Shown here in pieces: positions 57,185-64,000 of a DNA stretch of 64,000 bases. Made by a program: the position numbers and the translations under genes. Positions within the stretch are counted from its first letter, which is position 1, and every line of letters begins with the position of its first letter. The stretch is from Sediminihaliea albiluteola (lineage in GTDB: Bacteria; Pseudomonadota; Gammaproteobacteria; Pseudomonadales; Halieaceae), in contig NZ_JACFXU010000013.1 of the NCBI RefSeq assembly GCF_014077625.1, positions 744,001-808,000 of the forward strand, read 5' to 3'. The notes under the pieces were generated by a model, which was not told the origin of the DNA, did not search any database, and worked only from the letters and a program-made list of their open reading frames with translations.

Positions 57185-58324
57185 CTAACCACCGGCATCA
57201 CCAGCCACGCGATACAGTATTTCATCGTCATAACCCGTAATTACCGAGCGATAAGCGCAGAGCTCACGATCCAATTCGGGATCGTTGCTATCGACCAGCA
57301 AAGGCCGACCTTCAAGAGCAGCGATTTTCGACTTCGCGGCAATGACCACAATATTTTCCAATCCTACTTTGCGAATTACCGCGGGCGAAATCTGTTGATT
57401 GCCACGGCCAAAAATATGACCTTGACCACCAATGGCGGTAACAATTATTTTCATTGGCCCACTGTGCTCAGCCTGTAGCTCCAAGATGCGCGCCTCATTG
57501 GCATCGCTGGCCAGTAATTGCCCATCGCGTATGACATCGACGCCAAGCAAGGTCGCCTCCAAACCTAGCTCTTCAATATAAGCGGCTGTGGTTGAACCTG
57601 GGCCAAGGATATACAGCACATCTGGCTCACTGTGCTCGACCAGCCAAGCAGCAATATCTGCCGCGACTAGAGCCTGATCTTCACGCCCACCGAGTTTGGT
57701 GTGTTGTAAAAAACGCCCCTCGCCAGGAACCTGCATTTGACCGTAATAGCGCGTGCGCACACGACCTTCACGAAAGGCCTCCTCGTCAATATCTCGCACT
57801 TCCTGTTGGCGAAGGCCGACCAAACCACCTTCGGAAAGCTGCAACAGCAATTCTCCCGCCGCCTCTGGTGACACCGCAAAGACTGATGAGTGCATTTTTA
57901 CACCCGCGGGAATGCCTAACACTGGAAAGCTATCACCCACAGCATCGTAGACATCACGCGCGGTACCGTCGCCGCCTACAAAGAGTAATAAGTCCACCAG
58001 CGTCGATAGCTTGGCCGCTGCACGTCGGCTGTCATCGGCGCTGCTTAAACCCGGAGCCGGCTCACCACAGAGCTGAGCGGCAAAGCCCATGGACTGCAGC
58101 AAGTCTGCGCCCATGGCGCCACCCCAGGTAAACCACTCTATCGCCGACGCCCGCTTGGCAAGTAGACGCAGGGCTCGCTCAGCTCGCAATGTCGAGCGAT
58201 CGCCCGGGCCCTCACGCTCAGCCAGTTCACGCAGATCTGCACCGTCGCTACCCTTCATAGCTAATTGACCGCCAAGTCCAGCGAGTGGGTTAATCACTAA
58301 ACCAATACGCAGGCGCTGAGTCAT
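57185..58324 (-). CDS. ATP-NAD kinase family protein
   Basis: NAD-kinase-fold protein of 379 residues, of the longer YfjB-distant group whose substrates are uncertain. LRIGLVINPLAGLGGQLAMKGSDG near the N terminus, LLLFVGGDGTARDVYDAVGDSFPVLGIPAGVKMHSSVFAVSP with the GGDGT nucleotide loop (about 121-125), and ILGPGSTTAAYIEELGL and VTAIGGQGHIFGRGNQQISPAVI near the C terminus. It overlaps pdxB by four bases at the end of a six-gene minus-strand operon. Confidence 0.88.
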   Translation of the reverse strand: MTQRLRIGLVINPLAGLGGQLAMKGSDGADLRELAEREGPGDRSTLRAERALRLLAKRASAIEWFTWGGAMGADLLQSMGFAAQLCGEPAPGLSSADDSRRAAAKLSTLVDLLLFVGGDGTARDVYDAVGDSFPVLGIPAGVKMHSSVFAVSPEAAGELLLQLSEGGLVGLRQQEVRDIDEEAFREGRVRTRYYGQMQVPGEGRFLQHTKLGGREDQALVAADIAAWLVEHSEPDVLYILGPGSTTAAYIEELGLEATLLGVDVIRDGQLLASDANEARILELQAEHSGPMKIIVTAIGGQGHIFGRGNQQISPAVIRKVGLENIVVIAAKSKIAALEGRPLLVDSNDPELDRELCAYRSVITGYDDEILYRVAGDAGG

Positions 58325-59481
58325 AGGCTGTCACCACTTACATCTTTGTCACTCGGCGCCAAGACGTAGCCCAAGGCGCGCTGAAAATATTCGGGGGCAT
58401 GCTCTGCAGCCACCAAGCTGTGCCGCAATTCACGGCGCTCTCGATAGTCGCGGCGCAGTTGGTCAAAGCCTTGGGCAGCGGCTTGCGGGTCAGCATTAGC
58501 AGTGACCCGGCGCAATTGAGCATCATCCTGACTAATGTCATAGCGGCCCAGTAATAAGCTGCGCAATTGCTCGGCTTCGCTAGCTGCTGCAGGGCAATGC
58601 AAGATATCAGCTGCATCGGCACCGGCAGTCAGTGCTGGGGCAGGCAGCTCAAAAGCCTGAGCTAAAGCCTGTGCCAGCATGCGCGTAGCACTAAGTTTGG
58701 CATCTAAGCTATAGCCTGCAATATGGGCTGTGCCGAAACTCACTTCCGCCAATAAATCAGCATTAATGGCCGGCTCCCCCTCCCAGACATCTAGTATGCA
58801 CTGAGGCCCCTGCCCCTTTAACAGCTGCTGAAGTAAAGCATGGTTATCAATCACCCCGCCGCGGCTGGCATTAATTAACAAGGCATCGGGGGCAATTTGT
58901 GCCAGACGGTCTTGGTCGAGCAAGTGAAAGCTAGGCCAAGGGCTACGCCGAGTGAGCTCGGCATGCAAGCTAATCACTTTACAATCCAGCACCTGCTCCA
59001 GGCTGCTGGCGTCTTCAACATCATCTAGCCAAGGGTCAAACACCCGCACCTTGATACCTAAGGCTCTGGCGCAGTTTGCTAGGGCTGAGCCGACATGGCC
59101 GTGACCGACAATACCTAAGCTTGCGCCCTGCAAAAGACAGTCCAGATAATCCCCGCTGGCTGCAATAGCCGAGAGCACGTACTCCACCACGGAATTGGCA
59201 TTTGAGCCCTGGGCATGAGCGAAGACAATGCCCTGCTGCTTAAGGTAGTTTTGATCGATATGTTCTAGGCCGCTAGTGGCAGTGCCAACAAAGCGTAACT
59301 TGCTGCCAGCGATCAATTGCTCGTTGACCTCAGTGACCGAGCGCACCAGCAAGACATCCGCATCCTGTAAATCGCTGGCGCTCAACTGCCGGCCTTCGAC
59401 ACTGTGGATATGGCCGTAGGCTGAAAAAATCGATTCGAGGCCGCGCATATTGCGATCAGCCACGATTTGTAATGCGCTCAT
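58321..59481 (-). CDS. pdxB: erythronate-4-phosphate dehydrogenase
   Basis: NAD-dependent dehydrogenase of the DXP-dependent pyridoxal-phosphate pathway. Started at ATG 59481 (MSALQIVADRNMRGLESIFSAYG) it has 386 residues; an upstream 16-residue extension is unlike the family. The Rossmann motif is LGIVGHGHVGSALANCARALGIKV, catalytic R in NASRGGVIDNHAL, and the H in HIAGYSLDAKLSATRML. The PdxB dimerisation C-terminal region is present. Fourth gene before the NAD-kinase-like gene. Confidence 0.92.
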   Translation of the reverse strand: MSALQIVADRNMRGLESIFSAYGHIHSVEGRQLSASDLQDADVLLVRSVTEVNEQLIAGSKLRFVGTATSGLEHIDQNYLKQQGIVFAHAQGSNANSVVEYVLSAIAASGDYLDCLLQGASLGIVGHGHVGSALANCARALGIKVRVFDPWLDDVEDASSLEQVLDCKVISLHAELTRRSPWPSFHLLDQDRLAQIAPDALLINASRGGVIDNHALLQQLLKGQGPQCILDVWEGEPAINADLLAEVSFGTAHIAGYSLDAKLSATRMLAQALAQAFELPAPALTAGADAADILHCPAAASEAEQLRSLLLGRYDISQDDAQLRRVTANADPQAAAQGFDQLRRDYRERRELRHSLVAAEHAPEYFQRALGYVLAPSDKDVSGDSL

Positions 59482-59554
59482 GCTCGTGTGCTCCAGGGCC
59501 GAGGTAACAGCCGCTGCGACTGCAGGCAAGCAATCACTAGGCGGCTGAGATTAA

Positions 59555-60157
59555 TTAACTCAGGGCTGCCAATGAAAATTCAAGATCTTCAAGCTCAAGC
59601 CGGGTGCCGAACTCTTGCGCCAGGGCGCGGAAAAATATCTGCGCGCGGGCCGGCAAGCCAATGTCCTGAAGTTGTCGGGCACGGGCGGTCACCGCCTGCT
59701 TAAAAGCTAGTTCATCACGCCGGGCTTCCGGGCCGCCAGCAAGGTTGTCCAAACTCACCCGGAAGGGATAAGCACAGGCCTGCGAAAAGCACCACTCCAA
59801 GGCTTGGGGCTTAATCTCTACAACTTGAAAGGCCTGCTGCTGCTCGGCATTGCGACCATCGGGGGCATACCAGTAACCAAAATCCTTCTGCAAGCGCCGC
59901 GCTGGACCGGCAATGCACCAGTGGGAGACCTCGTGCAGGGCGCTGGCGAAATAGTCTTCCCGATAGTACAGGCGGTGCCACTGGGCACTCAGTTTGGGAA
60001 CATCCTCATCTTCGAGCCCGGCAGGTAAATAGAGCGGTTCGGCGGCCCCACCAATTAATAAGCTGCGCTCGCTGTCACTGAAACAGCGATTAAAAACCTG
60101 CTCAAGACGCAGGGCACAAAAAGTCTCAGCCTGTAGGAAGCTCTCTCTAGCAGTCAT
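59555..60157 (-). CDS. epmC: elongation factor P hydroxylase
   Basis: Hydroxylates the beta-lysyl-lysine of EF-P (the YfcM protein). Start at ATG 60157 ([31 protein letters not shown]) gives 200 residues and overlaps the tusA-like stop by four bases. Metal ligands are visible in [19 protein letters not shown] (HExxH-like) and [27 protein letters not shown]. EpmA, EpmB and EF-P genes are not in the window. Confidence 0.9.
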   Translation of the reverse strand: MTARESFLQAETFCALRLEQVFNRCFSDSERSLLIGGAAEPLYLPAGLEDEDVPKLSAQWHRLYYREDYFASALHEVSHWCIAGPARRLQKDFGYWYAPDGRNAEQQQAFQVVEIKPQALEWCFSQACAYPFRVSLDNLAGGPEARRDELAFKQAVTARARQLQDIGLPARAQIFFRALAQEFGTRLELEDLEFSLAALS

Positions 60158-60402
60158 TCTGCGGCCTGTTTGCGCAACCAATAGCGGTAGCTGCCGTCCT
60201 CTTCACAGTGGTGTAATAACTCGTGGCCGAGGAAGGTACAGAACTTGGGAATATCTCGCAAAGTAGCAGGATCTGTGGCCAGCACTTCAAGCACTTGGCC
60301 ACTGTCGATATCACGGATTTTATTGTGCAGCATCATCACCGGTTCCGGACAAAACAAGCCCTTCACATCCAGCAGGTGATCGGCCTTAGGCAAGTCAGTC
60401 AC
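60154..60402 (-). CDS. tusA: TusA-family sulfurtransferase
   Basis: Small sulfur-carrier protein for tRNA 2-thiolation and related reactions. The start is GTG 60402 (GGGGGAG upstream), giving 82 residues; the frame extends further but into the previous gene. The catalytic cysteine is in [15 protein letters not shown] (C18 in the CPxP motif), followed by [16 protein letters not shown]. It sits between yheU and epmC in a tightly overlapping operon. Confidence 0.9.
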   Translation of the reverse strand: MTDLPKADHLLDVKGLFCPEPVMMLHNKIRDIDSGQVLEVLATDPATLRDIPKFCTFLGHELLHHCEEDGSYRYWLRKQAAE

Positions 60403-60667
60403 CGTAGTGCTCCCCCTGCCGTTCTTGAGCGGCAAGAAACTGTCCAGCCTGCTCCTTATCCAGCAGATCCCAGTGCTCGGAATCGGCATCGTAGAGCAAG
60501 CACAAGCTGCCGCGCTGCAAACCTTGGCGCAGCTGGCTGACCTTCTCCTCTAGGGACAACTCACGATTGCCGTAGTCGGTGCCGTCACGAGTGGCAAACT
60601 CTTCTAGCAGCGCCTGCAGGACTTCATCTGACAAGCGCTGTACTGGAACCTCAACAAAATCAGCCAT
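60395..60667 (-). CDS. YheU/UPF0270 family protein
   Basis: A 90-residue protein of unknown function. [65 protein letters not shown] (in pieces) is the family pattern; the C-terminal 20 residues are longer than usual. It shares one base with the methyltransferase gene upstream and eight with tusA downstream. Confidence 0.85.
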   Translation of the reverse strand: MADFVEVPVQRLSDEVLQALLEEFATRDGTDYGNRELSLEEKVSQLRQGLQRGSLCLLYDADSEHWDLLDKEQAGQFLAAQERQGEHYGD

Positions 60668-61464
60668 TAAGCTTCCGGTTTGCGAAACAGCAGTGTCATG
60701 CGATCACTTTCACCGATCGCGGCATATTTAGCTCGGCCCTCATCACCCGCGGCATAACTGGGGGGCAGATTCCAAACACCGCTGGGGTGGTCTTTAGTGT
60801 CTTTGGGATTAGCATTGATTTCAGATTTAGCGACTAACTCAAAACCCGCACGCTCTGCAGCGGCAATAACAAAGTCTTCAGTGACGTAGGCCTTTTGTTT
60901 CATCGCCTCAAGCGAGGTGCCAGGTGCTGCGCGATGCTGCACCACGCCAAAACGACCGCCGGGCTTTAAGGCTGTAAAGATTGCCGCCAAAGTAGGCTCT
61001 AAGACATCACCACCCAACCAGCTGTGCACGTTGCGAAATGCCAAAGCGAGGTCAACAGTCCCCTCTGGGGCCGCTTTGGTTTCAGCCGGTGGCTGCAGCT
61101 GGGTCACGATGACCTTGCTGTAGAGCTCGGTGTCATTGGCCAACTTCTGCAGATATTTACCCAGAGAGTTGCGAAAGTAACCGCCGGGGGCGTTCAAGCT
61201 GTGATGGGCGGCGTAGTACTCGCCGTTATCTAACAAGAGCGGCGCGAGAATCTCCGTATACCAGCCACCACCAGGTGACACTTCAAGCACAGTCATCCCC
61301 GCTTGCAGGCCAAAAAACTCTAGGGTTTGTTGCGGGTGACGAAACTCATCCCGAGCCTTATTGCTGTCACTGCGATGTACCCCTTGCAGGGCGCTATCCC
61401 AGTCCAGTGCCGCTTGGGCACCCACAGTGGCTAAGGCCAAGAAGCATGCGAATAGATATTTCAT
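60667..61464 (-). CDS. class I SAM-dependent methyltransferase with signal peptide
   Basis: A 265-residue protein. The N terminus is a signal peptide (MKYLFACFLALATVGAQAALDW), which is odd for an SAM enzyme but common in this bacterial group. The SAM motif is TVLEVSPGGGWYTEILAPLL (about 58-77), and VDLALAFRNVHSW and LKPGGRFGVVQHRAAPG follow in the usual order. It heads the six-gene minus-strand operon. Substrate unknown; periplasmic location is inferred from the signal sequence. Confidence 0.8.
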   Translation of the reverse strand: MKYLFACFLALATVGAQAALDWDSALQGVHRSDSNKARDEFRHPQQTLEFFGLQAGMTVLEVSPGGGWYTEILAPLLLDNGEYYAAHHSLNAPGGYFRNSLGKYLQKLANDTELYSKVIVTQLQPPAETKAAPEGTVDLALAFRNVHSWLGGDVLEPTLAAIFTALKPGGRFGVVQHRAAPGTSLEAMKQKAYVTEDFVIAAAERAGFELVAKSEINANPKDTKDHPSGVWNLPPSYAAGDEGRAKYAAIGESDRMTLLFRKPEA

Positions 61465-61537
61465 TGATTGTTCCTTATTAAAAAAGGGCTTTGCGCGCTA
61501 ATATACGGCTTGAGCGAACGAAAGTGGAGCCTAAAGC

Positions 61538-62065
61538 ATGGAAACTTCCTACATAGTCACCTTTATAGGTAACGATCGACCAGGCCTGGTTGAGCAGTTA
61601 TCTAAGGTCATTGAAGCGGCCGGCGGCAACTGGCATGAAAGCCGCCTGTCACAGCTCGGAGGTAAGTTTGCCGGACTGGTGCTTGTCACCCTGCCCGAAG
61701 ACCGTGCGGCAGAGCTTGAAGCAGAGCTCAAAGAGCTCTCAGCCACTGGCCTGAGTGTACGCGTCACGCCCACTGAGGCCAACGTTGCCTTGGCAGCCAC
61801 ACGCCGCATTAAACTCAGTGTACTGGGGCCTGACCGTCCCGGGATTGTCTTGGAAATTGCCCGCGCACTGGCCTCACGGCAGGTTAACGTGGTCGAGATG
61901 GACAGCGAAGTACAGAGCGCCGCGATGAGCGGCGAAGCGATGTTCAAGGCGATCATTGAAGCCGATGTCGCCCCTGAATCACGGCTAGAAGATGTATCCG
62001 ATGCACTGGATGAGATCAGCAATGATATGGCGCTTGAAATTGATCTAGAAGAGCTCGAGAGCTGA
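61538..62065 (+). CDS. GcvR-like ACT-domain regulatory protein
   Basis: A 175-residue protein with two ACT domains (YIVTFIGNDRPGLVEQLSKVIEAAGGNWHESRLSQLGGKFAGLVLV and IKLSVLGPDRPGIVLEIARALASRQVNVVEMDSEV, in pieces). This architecture is that of glycine cleavage system repressor GcvR and its marine relatives. An acidic tail (LDEISNDMALEIDLEELES) is unusual. It is divergent from the methyltransferase operon. Confidence 0.85.
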   Translation: METSYIVTFIGNDRPGLVEQLSKVIEAAGGNWHESRLSQLGGKFAGLVLVTLPEDRAAELEAELKELSATGLSVRVTPTEANVALAATRRIKLSVLGPDRPGIVLEIARALASRQVNVVEMDSEVQSAAMSGEAMFKAIIEADVAPESRLEDVSDALDEISNDMALEIDLEELES

Positions 62066-62117
62066 GGGATCACAACTAGCACAAGCCACAAGCCTAGCGC
62101 TCAGATTTATCTTCACT

Positions 62118-62339
62118 CTACTGACGGCGGCGCAGCAGCCAGCGCAGCAACTGCCAGACACTGACCACTAGGCCGGCAGCCACTATCACCATCACCACAG
62201 CAATGGCAGAACCCAATGCCAGCTCCAGCATGGTCTCTAGGGGTATGCCAAATTGCTCCACCGCTGCCCAGACTAGGGCTGCTAAGGCAAGAACACCGAG
62301 GATAATGGTGCGGCGGTAACGACGCTGAGCTTTAGACAT
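62118..62339 (-). CDS. small membrane protein, two TM helices
   Basis: A 73-residue protein from ATG 62339 (MSKAQRRYRRTIILGVLALAALVWAAVEQFG), with two hydrophobic helices (about 12-28 and 43-62) and basic ends (SVWQLLRWLLRRRQ). The frame's first ATG, four codons earlier, overlaps nothing but is less well placed. It lies eight bases after aroC on the same strand and may be co-transcribed. Unknown function. Confidence 0.65.
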   Translation of the reverse strand: MSKAQRRYRRTIILGVLALAALVWAAVEQFGIPLETMLELALGSAIAVVMVIVAAGLVVSVWQLLRWLLRRRQ

Positions 62340-62347
62340 AAATAACT

Positions 62348-63460
62348 TCAATCAGCCTTGGCTGGGGCTTGTGCCGGCAATACCGGCGTATCACAGATCA
62401 CATCCATATTCTGTGCTCGATGGCGCAGCACATGATCCATCAACACCAGCGCCAGCATGGCCTCAGCGATCGGTGTGGCACGAATACCAACACAGGGATC
62501 GTGACGGCCGTGAGTCGCCATTTCAATCGCGGCGCCAGAAGTGTCGATGGTAGCACCCGGCTGGCGAATACTCGAAGTCGGCTTCAGGGCGATACTCACA
62601 GTAATATCTTGGCCACTCGAAATGCCACCGAGTACACCGCCGGCATTGTTGCCGACAAAGCCCTCGGGAGTCAGCAAATCGCGGTGCTCACTGCCCTGCT
62701 GTTCAATAGAGGCAAAGCCGGCGCCGATCTCAACACCTTTCACCGCGTTAATGCCCATCATGGCGCTGGCAATATCAGCATCTAAGCGATCAAAAACCGG
62801 CTCACCCAGTCCGGGCATCACTCCGCTGGCCACCACATTAATACGGGCACCAATTGAGTCGCCGCGTTTATTCAGGGCCGCCATATACTGCTCCATCTCT
62901 GGCACTTTGGCCGGGTCAGGGCAGAAAAACGGATTGTTTTCCACCACAGACCAATCGAGCGTCTCGGCCCGTATTGGACCCAACTGACTGAGATAGCCCC
63001 GCACTTCGATACCGTAGCGCTGCTGCAAATATTTTTTGGCGATAGCCCCTGCAGCTACCCGCATCGCGGTCTCTCGGGCTGAGGAACGACCGCCACCGCG
63101 GTAATCGCGAAAGCCATACTTCTGGTTGTACGTGTAATCGGCATGGGCCGGACGGAAAGTATTCTGGATATTGCCGTAGTCTTTGGAGCGCTGATCGGTG
63201 TTCTCAATCAGCAGGCCAATAGGCGTGCCAGTGGTTTTCCCGTCAAAAACACCCGATAAAATACGCACCTCATCGGCCTCCCGGCGCTGGGTGGTATAGC
63301 GTGAAGTACCGGGCTTGCGCCGATCTAAATCACGCTGCAAATCAGCCGCATCCAACTCCATTCCGGGTGGACAGCCATCGATGATGCAACCGAGTGCGGG
63401 GCCGTGACTTTCGCCAAAGCTGGTTACTGTAAAGAGTTTGCCAAATGTATTGCCGGCCAT
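62348..63460 (-). CDS. aroC: chorismate synthase
   Basis: Converts EPSP to chorismate with reduced FMN, feeding aromatic amino acid and folate synthesis. The 370 residues contain [46 protein letters not shown], the [43 protein letters not shown] region (in pieces) and [22 protein letters not shown]. Monocistronic or paired with the small membrane protein gene downstream; divergent from folE. pabB at 5422 uses its product. Confidence 0.95.
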   Translation of the reverse strand: MAGNTFGKLFTVTSFGESHGPALGCIIDGCPPGMELDAADLQRDLDRRKPGTSRYTTQRREADEVRILSGVFDGKTTGTPIGLLIENTDQRSKDYGNIQNTFRPAHADYTYNQKYGFRDYRGGGRSSARETAMRVAAGAIAKKYLQQRYGIEVRGYLSQLGPIRAETLDWSVVENNPFFCPDPAKVPEMEQYMAALNKRGDSIGARINVVASGVMPGLGEPVFDRLDADIASAMMGINAVKGVEIGAGFASIEQQGSEHRDLLTPEGFVGNNAGGVLGGISSGQDITVSIALKPTSSIRQPGATIDTSGAAIEMATHGRHDPCVGIRATPIAEAMLALVLMDHVLRHRAQNMDVICDTPVLPAQAPAKAD

Positions 63461-63594
63461 GTCAAAAAACTATCTCGCGCTAAAACGATGCATTATATGC
63501 TGATTCTGGCAGGCTTGCGCGTTTGCCTTGCTAATAAGGGGTTTGCTACTATCGCCGTCCCTCATTTATTTGCAGAATCTAAGGAAATCCTACA

Positions 63595-64000
63595 GTGGAA
63601 GAAAACTGGGCAAGTATTATTGAAGCTGTGGGTGAAGATTTGACTCGCCCTGGGCTTGTCGACACACCCAAGCGGGCAGCAAAAGCCTTCAAATTTTTAA
63701 CGCGCGGCTACGAGCAATCAGTGGAGGAAGTGGTCAATAATGCCCTCTTCCCCTCCGACTCCAGTGAAATGGTACTGGTGCAGGACATTGAGCTCTACTC
63801 GCTTTGCGAGCATCACCTACTGCCATTCATTGGCAAGTGCCATGTGGCCTATATCCCCACAGGCAAGGTACTGGGCCTATCTAAGGTGGCACGTATTGTC
63901 GATGTCTTTGCCAGAAGGCTACAGATTCAGGAGGCCTTGACTACCCAAATCGCCACCACCGTTATGGATGTCACCGGTGCCGAAGGCGTGGGTGTGATCA
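63595..64000 (+). CDS. folE: GTP cyclohydrolase I, 5' part
   Basis: First step of folate and pterin synthesis, making dihydroneopterin triphosphate. The start is GTG 63595 with AAGGA about nine bases upstream. Reading to the window edge gives 135 residues: [35 protein letters not shown], then [50 protein letters not shown] (in pieces), with the zinc ligands Cys and His in LCEHHLLP, and [14 protein letters not shown]. The gene continues off the window. Adjacent to aroC, and pabB is the other folate gene in view. Confidence 0.93.
   Translation, partial: MEENWASIIEAVGEDLTRPGLVDTPKRAAKAFKFLTRGYEQSVEEVVNNALFPSDSSEMVLVQDIELYSLCEHHLLPFIGKCHVAYIPTGKVLGLSKVARIVDVFARRLQIQEALTTQIATTVMDVTGAEGVGVI

Overview
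The window comes from a gammaproteobacterial chromosome, most likely a marine heterotroph of the Cellvibrionales/Pseudomonadales side. This is inferred from gene content: CysB, ThrH, EpmC, bimodular QueF, PdxB, a PA2817-like protein, a TonB-dependent receptor, and several acyl-CoA, LLM-oxidoreductase and P450 genes. No rRNA is present and no species can be named from the sequence alone.

Layout. 1-5.1 kb (minus): propionyl-CoA carboxylase beta and alpha subunits and methylmalonyl-CoA epimerase, a propionyl-CoA to methylmalonyl-CoA route, with another gene starting just off the left edge. 5.4-25.2 kb: mostly housekeeping and metabolic genes (pabB, thrH, cysB, 5'-nucleotidase, an acetyl-CoA hydrolase/transferase-type enzyme, AGCS symporter, a D-cysteine desulfhydrase-like PLP enzyme coupled to an orphan yajC, acyl-CoA synthetase, an LLM oxidoreductase, a P450/amidohydrolase/GST/SnoaL-like catabolic group, bcp, NUDIX, flavin reductase, moaCDE). 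25.5-42 kb: a four-CBS PAS-GGDEF-EAL protein, two unknown overlapping genes, an aminoglycoside-phosphotransferase-fold gene broken by one in-frame TAA, a PQQ-type dehydrogenase lipoprotein, two more LLM oxidoreductases, a TonB receptor, a metallophosphoesterase, a YqiA-like esterase and a CDF transporter.

42-54 kb is the accessory region. A HigBA-like toxin-antitoxin module and a MATE efflux gene lie among copies of a composite intergenic repeat (units A, B, C, D). Next comes a compact integrated element of 7.3 kb (45954-53275), bounded by a 17-bp direct repeat whose right copy is the 3' end of tRNA-Ser(GGA). It encodes a P4-type integrase, an AlpA regulator, small winged-helix and unknown proteins, a coiled-coil protein, an HK97-type prohead protease and a P27-type small terminase. 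It has no large terminase, portal, capsid or tail genes. This is the gene content of a phage satellite and it is the most interesting object in the window. To its right the tRNA-Ser gene is tandemly duplicated, and the promoter-proximal copy is split by two multi-hairpin inserts.

54-64 kb: queF with an ABC-2 exporter, tRNA-Glu and tRNA-Gly behind a strong stable-RNA-type promoter, a tight minus-strand operon (methyltransferase, yheU, tusA, epmC, pdxB, NAD-kinase-like), a GcvR-like ACT protein, aroC and the 5' part of folE at the right edge.
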